Below are positions 1 through 8,291 of a stretch of 64,000 bases of DNA, one piece after another (the stretch's first letter is position 1; each line of letters starts with the position of its first letter). Origin of the DNA: Collinsella aerofaciens (GTDB lineage: Bacteria > Actinomycetota > Coriobacteriia > Coriobacteriales > Coriobacteriaceae); the NCBI RefSeq assembly GCF_028209395.1, contig NZ_JAQLDQ010000003.1, positions 105,252-169,251 on the forward strand, written 5' to 3'. A program made the translations under genes and the position numbers. The notes beneath the pieces were generated by a model. That model was not told where the DNA came from. It worked only from the letters and a program-made list of their open reading frames with translations, and searched no databases.

Positions 1-45
1 ATGCTGGCAGAAAGCTTCGGTGGCCTTTCGTTCCGATTCCGTAGG

Positions 46-92
46 CGGGACCCCAATCGCGACTGATTACAGGCGATTGGGGCCCCGTTTTT
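46..92 (+). terminator. Rho-independent terminator of an upstream gene
   Basis: Arms 46-60 and 73-87 pair over 15 bp with one mismatch and are followed directly by TTTTT at 88-92. The hairpin lies before the first complete gene, so it probably ends a transcription unit outside the window. Positions 1-45 hold nothing I can name. Confidence 0.7.
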
Positions 93-118
93 GCGTTGGG
101 CCACTCGAAAGGATGGAT

Positions 119-1423
119 ATGGAGAAAACTGCAGAGCAGCTGCGCCGCGAGCACATTGCCCTAGAGGGCGACACCCATGGCAAGAACAAGTGGGCGATTC
201 TGTTTACCGTGCTCATCATGACGTTTATGGTGTGTCTGGATTCGACCGTCGTGACCGTGGCGCTGCCCGTGATGCAAAAGGAGCTGGGTGTGGGCCTCGA
301 TCGCATTCAGTTGGTAAGCTCGGTGTATCTGCTTGCGACTTGCGTGGCTATGTTGCCGTTTGGCCGTCTGGGCGACGTGCGCGGCAAGGTGAATGTGTTC
401 CAGTTGGGCGTCATCGTCTTTTCGGTCGGTTCGCTGCTGTGCGGCCTTTCGGCCTCGCTCGAGGTTCTTATCCTGGCACGCATTGTTCAGGGCGTCGGTT
501 GCGCGGCGGCCATGGCTAACAACATGGGTATCATCACCGAGTCGTTTCCGGCGCGCGAACGAGGCCGTGCCATGGGTATTCTTGCGACCTTCGTGGCCCT
601 CGGCATGATGTGTGGCCCCGTGCTCGGCGGCATGCTGGTGGCAAGCTTTCCTTGGGAGAGCATCTTCCTCATCAACCTGCCCATTGGCGTCATCTCGTTT
701 ATCGTGGGGCTCTACACGCTGCCGCATGTTAAGCCGGAGGCCGGCGAGCGCCCCATGTCCCTGATCGAGGCCGCTCGTCGCTGCTTTGCAAATTCGGCCT
801 TCACCATCAACCTTGCCTGCATGCTCATCGTGTTCGTTGGTATTGGCGCATCCGAGTTTATCCTGCCGTTCTATTTTCAGGACGCCCACGGCTTTGGTTC
901 TGACATTTCCGGATTGCTCTTTTTGGCGCTGCCGATGGTGAATGCCTTTATCGGCCCGCTTTCGGGTACGGTTTCGGACCGTGTTGGCTGCGAGGGCCCC
1001 ACGGCGGTCGGCCTGGGCGTGTACGTATGCGGTCTCTTTGCGGTAAGCACGCTCGACGAGCACTCTTCCATCCCTGTGATCGTGTGCTGCGTCGCGTTTA
1101 TGTCGTGCGGTACGTCGATTTTCCAGAGCCCCAACAACTCGTTGTATATGGGCTCGGCTCCGCGCGAAGCACTCGGCTTTGCGGGCAGCTTGGGCAGTTT
1201 GGCGCGCTATGCTGGCATGGCACTCGGCATTACGGTGGCGTCGAATATCCTGTATGGGCAGATGAGCGTGGCGATGGGCGAGGCCGTGACCAGTTTTGTT
1301 GCAGGCCGTCCGGATGTGTTCTTGTTTGGTTTCCGTTCGGTGTTCTATGTGTTGATGGCTGTGGCCGCTGTGGGCTTTGCGCTCGCCATGGTGCGTTTGG
1401 TGAGGATGCGCGCCTGCCATTAG
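119..1423 (+). CDS. MFS drug/metabolite efflux transporter, DHA2 (EmrB/QacA) type
   Basis: This 434-residue polytopic membrane protein has the N-terminal pattern of DHA2 proton-driven exporters. The first helix carries LDSTVVTVALP, the family's motif D-type signature, and the loop after helix 2 carries GRLGDVRGK (motif A). The fourth and fifth helices carry the R-x-x-QG-x-G segment (ARIVQGVGCA) typical of motif B. The start was set at ATG 119 because GAAAGG at 107-112 sits 6 nt upstream; the more upstream in-frame ATG at 113 would abut the ribosome site. The substrate cannot be read from the sequence. It stands alone between a terminator and xpt. Confidence 0.85.
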   Translation: MEKTAEQLRREHIALEGDTHGKNKWAILFTVLIMTFMVCLDSTVVTVALPVMQKELGVGLDRIQLVSSVYLLATCVAMLPFGRLGDVRGKVNVFQLGVIVFSVGSLLCGLSASLEVLILARIVQGVGCAAAMANNMGIITESFPARERGRAMGILATFVALGMMCGPVLGGMLVASFPWESIFLINLPIGVISFIVGLYTLPHVKPEAGERPMSLIEAARRCFANSAFTINLACMLIVFVGIGASEFILPFYFQDAHGFGSDISGLLFLALPMVNAFIGPLSGTVSDRVGCEGPTAVGLGVYVCGLFAVSTLDEHSSIPVIVCCVAFMSCGTSIFQSPNNSLYMGSAPREALGFAGSLGSLARYAGMALGITVASNILYGQMSVAMGEAVTSFVAGRPDVFLFGFRSVFYVLMAVAAVGFALAMVRLVRMRACH

Positions 1424-1580
1424 TGCGTTGGGAGGCTGTCTGCCACGATTCGCGCCGTCTCAAAAAGACTGGTTTGTGGTGCGATGCGGCTTGTGGGGCG
1501 GGCGGGGGTCGGTCCGTGGTAGACTATCGAACAACGTTTATTAATCGCGCGGTATCGTTGCCGCGAGAAGGGGTTGCGCC

Positions 1581-2159
1581 ATGCAGGAGCTTGAGGATCG
1601 TATTCGCCATGACGGCATCGTAAAGGCCGGTAACGTCCTTAAGGTTGATGCCTTCCTCAACCACCAATGCGACGTTGAGCTGTTCGACCACATGGGTGCC
1701 GAGTGGGCCCGTCTGTTCAAGGATGTCGAGATCAACAAGATCCTGACGATCGAGGCTTCGGGCATTGGCATGGCTTGCATCGCGGCCCAGCATTTTGGCG
1801 GCGTGCCGGTGGTCTTTGCCAAGAAGGCACAGTCCATCAACCTTGACGGCGAGCAGTATGCCACGACCATCTACTCCTTTACCAAGCAGAAGGAGTACCC
1901 GGTCATCGTCGGCAAGCGCTTCCTGTCCGAGGGCGACAAGGTCCTGATCATCGACGACTTCTTGGCCAACGGGTGCGCGCTCGAGGGTCTTATCAAGATC
2001 TGTGAGGCTGCGGGTGCCGAGGTGTCCGGTATTGGCATTGCGGTGGAGAAGGGCTTCCAGGGCGGCGGCGATAAGCTCCGCGAGCGCGGCTTCCGCGTTG
2101 AGAGCCTGGCCCGTATCGCCGATATGGACTGCGAGACCGGCGAGATCACCTTCGCCTAA
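1581..2159 (+). CDS. xpt: Xanthine phosphoribosyltransferase
   Basis: This 192-residue cytosolic type I phosphoribosyltransferase would convert xanthine and PRPP to XMP in purine salvage. The PRPP-binding loop is seen as [11 protein letters not shown] near residues 118-128, where Xpt proteins have hydrophobic residues, two acidic residues and a flexible loop. The N-terminal MQELEDRI...[18 protein letters not shown] is the usual Xpt opening, and the length matches the family (about 190). The leader (1424-1580) was checked for a purine riboswitch and none was recognised. Downstream at 2187 is a short perfect hairpin. Confidence 0.93.
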   Translation: MQELEDRIRHDGIVKAGNVLKVDAFLNHQCDVELFDHMGAEWARLFKDVEINKILTIEASGIGMACIAAQHFGGVPVVFAKKAQSINLDGEQYATTIYSFTKQKEYPVIVGKRFLSEGDKVLIIDDFLANGCALEGLIKICEAAGAEVSGIGIAVEKGFQGGGDKLRERGFRVESLARIADMDCETGEITFA

Positions 2160-2186
2160 GCGCGCAGCACAAGCGATTGGTATGCG

Positions 2187-2217
2187 ATGTGACAAAGGGA
2201 CTGTCCCTTTGTCACAT
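2187..2217. repeat. Short perfect hairpin repeat, GTGACAAAGGGA type
   Basis: A 14-bp perfect inverted repeat (2187-2200 and 2204-2217) surrounds a CTG loop and is followed by TTTT. A near-identical copy lies at 13849-13879. It may terminate xpt, but the conserved sequence of the arms suggests a dispersed repeat rather than a one-off terminator. Confidence 0.85.
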
Positions 2218-2242
2218 TTTTTGTATGAGGGGAGGTGTTGAT

Positions 2243-2623
2243 ATGGATGAGAACAAGATGGGATGGCGTGAGTATGCGCACTATGCCGGGATGTCGGTCG
2301 AGGAGTTGGCGCGCGATTGCGAGGTGCAGGTGTTTCGCGCGACGGGCCCGGGTGGGCAGGGCGTGAACACGACGGACTCGGCGGTGCGCATGAAGCATAT
2401 CCCTTCGGGGATTACCGTGACGGCGCGTGAGAGCCGCAGCCAGTTCCAAAACCGTAGCAGCTGCCTGCGTAAGCTGCGCGCTGAGCTTGAGCGTCGCGGG
2501 CGTCCACCGCGCCGACGCGTAAAGACCAAGGTGCCTCAGCGCTCTCGCCAGCGCAGGCTCAACGACAAACACTTCAACGCCATTAAAAAGGCCAACCGTC
2601 GCAAGCCGGGTGGGGAGGAATGA
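2243..2623 (+). CDS. ArfB/YaeJ-like peptide chain release factor domain protein
   Basis: This small 126-residue protein carries the class I release factor catalytic loop: GGQ at residues 37-39 within [16 protein letters not shown]. It lacks the codon-recognition domains of RF1 and RF2 and ends in a basic tail rich in Arg and Lys, the design of ArfB/ICT1 ribosome rescue hydrolases, which release peptides from stalled ribosomes. The tail is shorter than in E. coli ArfB (about 140 residues in total). Start ATG 2243 is 7 nt after GGGGAGG. An alternative reading is a release-factor-like protein with another substrate; the catalytic motif is clear, the rescue role inferred. Confidence 0.75.
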   Translation: MDENKMGWREYAHYAGMSVEELARDCEVQVFRATGPGGQGVNTTDSAVRMKHIPSGITVTARESRSQFQNRSSCLRKLRAELERRGRPPRRRVKTKVPQRSRQRRLNDKHFNAIKKANRRKPGGEE

Positions 2624-2632
2624 TCTTATCAA

Positions 2633-2703
2633 TAAGTTGCGGTGAAATAGGGACTGTTTTGCGGCTTTAGATGCATAAACAGTCCCTATTTCACCGCAAC
2701 TTA
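2633..2703. repeat. Long perfect inverted repeat between convergent genes
   Basis: The 27-bp arms (2633-2659 and 2677-2703) are perfectly complementary and separated by 17 nt. The arms contain GCGGTGAAATAGGGACTGTT, which recurs at 27994-28068 and 40328-40394. The element fills the gap between the stop codons of the release-factor-like gene (10 nt away) and the kinase gene (8 nt away), so it could terminate both strands. Confidence 0.9.
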
Positions 2704-2710
2704 GGTGGGG

Positions 2711-3673
2711 TTAGCGGGTGGGGTGCCAGACGTGGAGGGCGCCGGCAAGGATGTCGACCTCGATGCGCGAGGCGACAACGGGCTCGCCGTCGGCCTGGAT
2801 GGGGTAGTTGGGCTCCTCCAAGGTGAGCGCGGCATGGCGGCAGCGGCGCATACGAACCGGCGGCAACTTGGTATGGTGGCCGTCCTTGGCCGAAAGAAAC
2901 ATAGGCAGGGCAACCGCGCGAGGGACAGGGCCGCATGCGTAACAGACGTCGAGCATGCCGTCGCAGGGGTCGGCATCGGGGCAGATGCGATAGCCCGAGC
3001 CATACGTGGGACCCAGTTGAATCGCCATGATGATCGCCCTCACGCGCTCGGCGGGCGCGCCGTCAAAGCTGGCTGTCATGGGGTAGTTGCGATAGCGCAG
3101 GCCAAACTGCTCAAGTCCCGAGAGGGTGTAGAGCGGCGCGCCCGTCAAACCGGTCTTTTTGCGCAGCTCGGTGGTGCCAAGGCCGATGGCGGCATCGATG
3201 CCGATCGAAAGCGTTTGGTCGTAGTACTCAACGGAACATTCGCCGCTACCGTTTGCGGGGTTCCATGAGCGAATGCGCCCGATGTCCTGACGTTGCAGCT
3301 CGCAGGTGAGCAGCGCGCCAAAATCCTTACCGGAGAAATCGTCGATGCCGAGCGTTTGGGCAAAATCGTTGCCAGAGCCCACGGGCAGGACGGCAAGGGC
3401 GGGGCGGGCGTCCTCCTTTTGCGTCATAAGCCCGTTGACGACCTCGTGAATCACGCCGTCGCCGCCAAGGGCGATAACGGTGCGATAGCCCTGAGCCTGG
3501 GTGGCCAGCTCCTTGGCGTGTCCCATGCGCTCGGTCAGCACCAGGTCAAACTGGGATGTGCGCGCAGTCATGTCCAAAAAGCGTTGCAGGCGCTCGGCAA
3601 CCTCGTGCGCGGCGCCCGACTGGGCGGCTGGGTTGGCGATGATGAGCGTGCGACCAAAATCAGTTGCGTGCAT
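2711..3673 (-). CDS. Diacylglycerol/lipid kinase family protein (DagK/YegS)
   Basis: This 320-residue protein is of the diacylglycerol kinase catalytic family, expected to phosphorylate diacylglycerol or a related lipid at the cytoplasmic membrane face. The nucleotide-binding signature is visible as ALGGDGVIHEVVNGLM; the usual GGDGT has Val in place of Thr. It is followed by LPVGSGNDFAQTLG, matching the GTGNDFAR motif. Start ATG at 3673 (complement) is chosen because GGGAG lies 7 nt upstream; a longer in-frame extension to 3745 lacks such a site. It lies downstream of the CLC gene on the same strand (87-nt gap), so the two may be co-transcribed. Confidence 0.85.
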   Translation of the reverse strand: MHATDFGRTLIIANPAAQSGAAHEVAERLQRFLDMTARTSQFDLVLTERMGHAKELATQAQGYRTVIALGGDGVIHEVVNGLMTQKEDARPALAVLPVGSGNDFAQTLGIDDFSGKDFGALLTCELQRQDIGRIRSWNPANGSGECSVEYYDQTLSIGIDAAIGLGTTELRKKTGLTGAPLYTLSGLEQFGLRYRNYPMTASFDGAPAERVRAIIMAIQLGPTYGSGYRICPDADPCDGMLDVCYACGPVPRAVALPMFLSAKDGHHTKLPPVRMRRCRHAALTLEEPNYPIQADGEPVVASRIEVDILAGALHVWHPTR

Positions 3674-3759
3674 GGGGCGACTCCCGGCGTGTGACATGAC
3701 AGTGCGGTCGCGCTCAGGTCGAATTGCCCCCGATTGTGGCTGCACGGCGATTATTACAT

Positions 3760-5181
3760 CTACTCTATCAGGTCGTTGTGGCGCTCGATAGCATCCGCTA
3801 CCGTACCGCCCTCATCCACAATAAGCGAACGGCGCTTGGGTGAGATGATGCGCTGGGCGGGGTACACGCCGCGGTGCCCGCCGGTTAGGTAGCTGATAAA
3901 GGCCACGATGACAAAGAACCCGGCGGCCGTGCCGTGGAACAGGTCGATGGCCATCATGCAGGTGGTGATGGGTACGTTGAGGCCGGCGCAGAACACGCCG
4001 AGCATGCCCAGCGCCGCCAGAAAGCTGGGGTCGATTCCGACGAGGCAACCGATCCAACCGCCGAGCGCCGCACCGATGCCAAACAGGGGCGTGACCTCGC
4101 CGCCTTGGAAGCCAGCGCCCAGGGTAAGCGCTGTGACGACCAACTTGATGGCTGCGTCCGCCAGGGTGGTGTTGCCCGCAAATCCGGCGCCGGAAAGCCA
4201 CGTGGAAAGGCCGGCGTAGTCCCAGGCGTCGAGGAGGGCATAGGCGGCCAAAACCACGAGTGCGCCAATAAGTGCGCGAACGAGGTAATTGGTGATAAAG
4301 CGACCGTACAGGCTCTTGACGGTTCGAACCGACCACGCAAAGAGGCGTGCCGTCAGACCGAAGATGATGGCGCTGATAACAACGATGACGACCGTTGTGG
4401 GCGTCATAGCGGGAACGCTGGCGATGACATTCGCCTCGTACTCGGTACCCAGGGCGAGTGATGTAAAGTAGCCGGTAAACGAGGCGACCAGGCAGTAGAT
4501 GCCCGCCGTGTAGTCGATCTTGCCGATAAAGCACATCTCCATGCCAAAGAAAGCTCCGGCAAGGGGCGAGCCGAATACGGCGCCAAAGGCCGACGAGATG
4601 CCGGCGAGCATGAGGTCGTGGTGGTCATGCTTTTTGAGGTGGGCGAGGCTCGAGATGTTGCTGGCGATGGTTCCGCCAATCTGCACCGCAGCTCCCTCGC
4701 GACCGGCCGATCCGCCCGTTAGGTGCGTGAGCGTGGAGCAGACGAAGGTGAGGACGGCCATGCGCATATGGATGAGGCGGGTGCCCAGAGCGGAGTCGAT
4801 GACCAAGTTGTTACCGCGTTTGGCGGCAAGACCGTGGTTTTTGTACACCCATGCGGTGGCAACGCCCACAACGGGAAGAAGCGCGTAAATCCACGCATGG
4901 TGCTCGCGATAGTCGGTCGCGATATTCAACGAGGCCAAAAACGCCCAAGCGGCAACGCCCATGGCAAGCGAGACGATGACGACGAGTATGAGCAACTTGG
5001 CGCTCGCGAGTAGGTTGCGGGCGTTGCGGCGCGTGTCGGCAGCCAAGAGATGCTCGGAGCGGGTAAGTTGATGCCTGCCTGCCGTGATGACGTCGTTCAG
5101 GGAGAAAAAGCCGCCGTCGTCGAGCGGCTGGGGATGGTCTTGCGCCTCGTTTGCGCTTTCGGGTTTGTCGTTATGAGTCAT
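3760..5181 (-). CDS. CLC-type anion channel/antiporter lacking the GSGIP motif
   Basis: This 473-residue polytopic CLC-family protein has the gating-glutamate segment GSAGREGAAVQ, the helix following it (GSPLAGAFFGMEM) and the C-terminal GAGFQGGEVTPLFGIG, all standard CLC landmarks. The first anion-binding motif, normally GSGIP, reads RGNNLVIDS instead, placing Asn where canonical chloride CLCs have Ser. Such replacement is described in fluoride-selective CLC proteins, so fluoride/proton exchange is possible, but the gate motif GREGA is not the form I would expect to settle this. No fluoride riboswitch was seen upstream. Start ATG 5181 is preceded by AGAGG. It is divergent from moeA. Confidence 0.85.
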   Translation of the reverse strand: MTHNDKPESANEAQDHPQPLDDGGFFSLNDVITAGRHQLTRSEHLLAADTRRNARNLLASAKLLILVVIVSLAMGVAAWAFLASLNIATDYREHHAWIYALLPVVGVATAWVYKNHGLAAKRGNNLVIDSALGTRLIHMRMAVLTFVCSTLTHLTGGSAGREGAAVQIGGTIASNISSLAHLKKHDHHDLMLAGISSAFGAVFGSPLAGAFFGMEMCFIGKIDYTAGIYCLVASFTGYFTSLALGTEYEANVIASVPAMTPTTVVIVVISAIIFGLTARLFAWSVRTVKSLYGRFITNYLVRALIGALVVLAAYALLDAWDYAGLSTWLSGAGFAGNTTLADAAIKLVVTALTLGAGFQGGEVTPLFGIGAALGGWIGCLVGIDPSFLAALGMLGVFCAGLNVPITTCMMAIDLFHGTAAGFFVIVAFISYLTGGHRGVYPAQRIISPKRRSLIVDEGGTVADAIERHNDLIE

Positions 5182-5391
5182 ACGTTCCTCTTTTAGGTTG
5201 CAACGCAAGCATTATAAAACGCGGTAAACGCGACGAGCCGGTGGGTTGGTTTCGATTTTGTTTCGTGGCTTGCGGCCGACAGGTGTATTTGCGGGTACAG
5301 GCCAAGTCGCGGTCGTGCGTCTGGGGATTATACTGAGACAAGCATAAAGAATCGGCGCCCCTGTTGTGCGCCGTGGCATTAAGAGGTGCAT

Positions 5392-6654
5392 ATGGCAGAG
5401 AAACTCATTCCGCTGGAGGACGCGCAGTCGATTGTTCTGTCGCACGTTGCTCCGACCGATCTCGTCGAGATTCCCGTGTGGCAGGCCACCGGTCTTCCCT
5501 TGGCCGAGGACGCGGTGGCCGACATCGACATCTCGCCGTTTGCCAACAGTGCTATGGACGGATATGCCGTGCGCTCGGCGGACTTGGCGCAGGCGTCTGG
5601 CGAGGCGCCGGTGACGCTCGACGTTATCGGACACGAGGCTGCGGGACATGTGTTTGAGGGCGTAATCGGCGCGGGCGAGACGGTCCGCATCATGACGGGC
5701 GCGCCGGTACCCGAAGGTGCCGATGCCGTGGTGAAGTACGAGATCGTCGATGTGCTCGACGGTGACGGCAACGAGGGCTCGCGTGTGAGGTTCTCGGCGC
5801 CGGCCAAGGTGGGGGAGAACGTTCGCTCTGCCGCCGAGGAGGCCCATGCCGGCGACGTCGTGATGCGCGCCGGTGAGGTAGTGGCTCCGGCCGGCGCCGG
5901 CCTGCTGGCAAGCGCCGGTTACGCGAGCGCGAAGGTCCATGCCGCTCCGCGCGTGGGCATTATCTCGCTGGGCACGGAGCTGGTCGCGCCGGGTGAGCTG
6001 CCGGCGCGCGGGCAGATTCGCGACTCCAACTCGTCGGCGTTGATGGCCGAAGCGCTCGATGCCGGCGCCGAGCCCGTGTTCTACGGCATTGCGCCCGATG
6101 ATGAGCAGGCGATTGCCGAGCTGGTGCATCGCGCCACGCGAGAGTGCGATTTTGTCATTACGAGCGGTGGCGCCTCGGCGGGCGATTACGACTACGTGAC
6201 GGCGCTCGCCCGGCGCGAGGGCGAGGTGCTGTTCGATCGCATCTCGATGCGTCCTGGCAAGGCCATCACGTTTGGCCTGCTTGGGGGTAAGCCGTATTTG
6301 GGGCTTTCGGGCAATCCCGCGGCGGCGTATGTGGGCTTTGAGATGCTTGCCCGTCCGGCGATTCGCAAGATGCGCGGCTTTGCCGAGGGCGTGCGTCCCG
6401 TGCAGCAGGCGACGCTCACACACGGCGTGAAAAAACGACAGAATCGCCGCTTCTTCGATCGCGCCACGGTTTTGCGCGACCCCGAGACCGGTGAGTTGTT
6501 GGTGACCGAGGCCAAGACGCAGAATTCGGCGCTGCTCGGCACGATGCAGCGGGCCAACTGCCTGCTGCGTATTGACGAAGGGCCGTGCGACATTGCGGCG
6601 GGCGATGTCGTGGACGTTGTGCGCGTCGACCTGCCTGAGGGAACGGTACTATAG
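5392..6654 (+). CDS. moeA: Molybdopterin molybdenumtransferase MoeA
   Basis: This 420-residue MoeA inserts molybdenum into adenylylated molybdopterin, the last step of molybdenum cofactor synthesis. Landmarks include SPFANSAMDGYAVRSAD near residues 43-60, IMTGAPVPEGADAVVKYE (domain III), the GTELV segment, and the MogA-like SGGASAGDYDYV domain. SMRPGKAITFGLL and GLSGNPAAAYVGFE follow, as in all MoeA proteins. Start ATG 5392 follows AAGAGG with 5-nt spacing. It is 10 nt upstream of the mogA-type gene, and the pair is closed by a terminator at 7159. It supplies the cofactor for the hydroxylase at 28-32 kb. Confidence 0.95.
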   Translation: MAEKLIPLEDAQSIVLSHVAPTDLVEIPVWQATGLPLAEDAVADIDISPFANSAMDGYAVRSADLAQASGEAPVTLDVIGHEAAGHVFEGVIGAGETVRIMTGAPVPEGADAVVKYEIVDVLDGDGNEGSRVRFSAPAKVGENVRSAAEEAHAGDVVMRAGEVVAPAGAGLLASAGYASAKVHAAPRVGIISLGTELVAPGELPARGQIRDSNSSALMAEALDAGAEPVFYGIAPDDEQAIAELVHRATRECDFVITSGGASAGDYDYVTALARREGEVLFDRISMRPGKAITFGLLGGKPYLGLSGNPAAAYVGFEMLARPAIRKMRGFAEGVRPVQQATLTHGVKKRQNRRFFDRATVLRDPETGELLVTEAKTQNSALLGTMQRANCLLRIDEGPCDIAAGDVVDVVRVDLPEGTVL

Positions 6655-6664
6655 GAGGAACGCT

Positions 6665-7144
6665 ATGGAGTTGAAGATTTCGATCGTGACGTGCTCGGAT
6701 ACGCGCGACCTTGCCCAGGACGAGGCAGGCGCTGCCCTCGAGGAGCTCATCGTGGCGCAGGGATGGACGGTCGCCTCACATGTGGTCGTGCGCGACGACG
6801 TCAGCGAAATCGGTGATGCCATTGTGGAAGCCGCCGATGAGTGCCACGCCAATGTCGTGCTCACCTGCGGCGGCACGGGGCTTTCGATGCGCGATGTGAC
6901 GCCTGAGGCGACGCGTGCCGTCTGCGACCGCGATGTGCCGGGTATTGCAGAGGTAATCCGTGCGTACTCCATGACCAAGACGCGTCGCGCCATGCTCTCG
7001 CGCGCTATTTGTATGCAACGAGGTCATACACTTGTCGTAAACTTTCCCGGTTCTACGAAGGCCGCCCGCGAAAGCTGGGAGGCCATAGCAGACCAGCTGG
7101 AGCATGCGGCTCAGATGACAGCGGGCGGAGGACATACCAACTAA
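6665..7144 (+). CDS. MogA/MoaB family molybdopterin adenylyltransferase
   Basis: This 159-residue protein of the MogA/MoaB fold activates molybdopterin by adenylylation before MoeA acts. The conserved TCGGTGLSMRDVTPEATRA block (residues near 65-83) carries the GGTG phosphate loop and the catalytic Asp region. The N-terminus SIVTCSDTRDLAQDEAG matches family starts. The ribosome site AGGAGG overlaps the end of moeA, and the start ATG 6665 is 5 nt further on, so translation is probably coupled to moeA. Whether it is functionally MogA or MoaB cannot be told from sequence alone. Confidence 0.9.
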   Translation: MELKISIVTCSDTRDLAQDEAGAALEELIVAQGWTVASHVVVRDDVSEIGDAIVEAADECHANVVLTCGGTGLSMRDVTPEATRAVCDRDVPGIAEVIRAYSMTKTRRAMLSRAICMQRGHTLVVNFPGSTKAARESWEAIADQLEHAAQMTAGGGHTN

Positions 7145-7158
7145 GTGGTTTACCTGCG

Positions 7159-7194
7159 GCGGGGCGACCTTATCGGTCGCTCCGCTTTTGTTTT
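7159..7194 (+). terminator. Rho-independent terminator after moeA-mogA
   Basis: An 11-bp stem (7159-7169 with 7175-7185, one G-U pair) is followed by TTTTGTTTT. It separates the moeA-mogA unit from modABC. Confidence 0.8.
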
Positions 7195-7244
7195 CCGCCG
7201 AAGCGACGCCGAGGTGCACGGTAGCTTGAAACTATATTCTCTAA

Positions 7245-7287
7245 CGAGAATAATATCTCACTATCATTATTCGCGCAGAAGTATAAT
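7245..7287 (+). promoter_or_regulatory. Putative modABC promoter with operator-like dyad
   Basis: Arms CGAGAATAAT (7245-7254) and ATTATTCGCG (7266-7275) form a 9-of-10 dyad. A TATAAT box lies at 7282-7287, so the dyad overlaps the expected -35 region, a typical repressor position. It does not match the E. coli ModE box. The regulator is unknown. Confidence 0.45.
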
Positions 7288-7347
7288 CTGATTGCAGATT
7301 AAAGCCCGCGGTGGGGTACCCGGGCACAAGGTCCGAAAGGGTTGAAT

Positions 7348-8223
7348 ATGTTCGATATGGTTTCACGCCGCGGTTTTGTCTCGCTTTCTGCTGCCGCTGC
7401 CGCCGGCTTTGGCCTTGCTGGCTGCTCGGGCAAAAAGACGTCCGAGCCCGCTGGTTCCGATGCCGGCTCCGCCAAGTCTTCCTCTAAGAAGAAGGCTGTC
7501 GAGCTGCAAGTCTTTGCCGCCAACTCGCTCGAGAAGGCCCTGCCCGAGGTTCAGGAGCTCTACACCGACCAGACCGGCACCACCTTTGCCGACACGCAGT
7601 TTAAGGCCTCCGGCGACCTCGTCGAGCAGATGCGCGCCGGCGCCACGGTCGACGTGCTCATCACGGCCTCCAAGGGCACCATGGACGACGCTGAGGCCGC
7701 CGAACTCGTCGACGCCGACACGCGTGAGGATATGTTCGTCAACGACCTCGTGATCATTCGCGCCGAGGACTCCGACACCAAGGTCGAGGCCATCGCCGAC
7801 GTTGCGAACCTGGAAGGCAAGATTGCCATTGGCGACGCCAAGACCGTTCCCGCTGGCAAGTACGCCAACCAGGCCCTGGCCTCCGTGGGCCTCTACACCG
7901 GCACCGAGGGCGACGACGGCGAGTATGCTCCCGAGATCGCCGACAAGGTCGCTCTGGCCGATAAGGTCGGCACCGCTGCCGCCTACGTCTCTACGGGTGA
8001 CTGCGTGGCCGGTTTTGTCTACAGCTCCGATATCTTCCGCTACGACGGCATCGAGGAGGCCTTCGTGTGCCCCGAGGATTCGCACAAGCCCATCGTGTAC
8101 CCGGGTGCCGTTGCCGAGAGCTCCGAGCACGCCGACGAGGCCAAGGCGTTCATTGACTTCTGTCTGACCAACAAGAAGGCCCAGAAGATTTGGGCCAAGT
8201 ATGGCTTTGAGCTTTCCGAGTAG
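7348..8223 (+). CDS. modA: Molybdate ABC transporter, substrate-binding lipoprotein ModA
   Basis: This 291-residue extracytoplasmic binding protein delivers molybdate to ModBC. The N-terminus combines a twin-arginine-like SRRGFV with a hydrophobic stretch and a lipobox LAGC, with the lipidated Cys at residue 26. A low-complexity Ser/Lys linker follows. The mature part begins ELQVFAANSLEKALPEV, matching the ModA opening, and AGATVDVLITASKGTMDDAE is the next ligand-site segment. Start ATG 7348 is 7 nt after GAAAGG; the TTG at 7342 is too close to it. First gene of modABC; it has its own promoter region. Confidence 0.93.
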   Translation: MFDMVSRRGFVSLSAAAAAGFGLAGCSGKKTSEPAGSDAGSAKSSSKKKAVELQVFAANSLEKALPEVQELYTDQTGTTFADTQFKASGDLVEQMRAGATVDVLITASKGTMDDAEAAELVDADTREDMFVNDLVIIRAEDSDTKVEAIADVANLEGKIAIGDAKTVPAGKYANQALASVGLYTGTEGDDGEYAPEIADKVALADKVGTAAAYVSTGDCVAGFVYSSDIFRYDGIEEAFVCPEDSHKPIVYPGAVAESSEHADEAKAFIDFCLTNKKAQKIWAKYGFELSE

Positions 8224-8291
8224 TGCGGCTTGGCGCGATAATTCCATCGTTTTGTGTTTCACTCCGTTCTTGTATTCGCTTGGAGCTTTTC

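Noticed and set aside
1424-1580. Purine riboswitch upstream of xpt
   Set aside because: The conserved loop sequences and P1 closing helix of the class could not be found.
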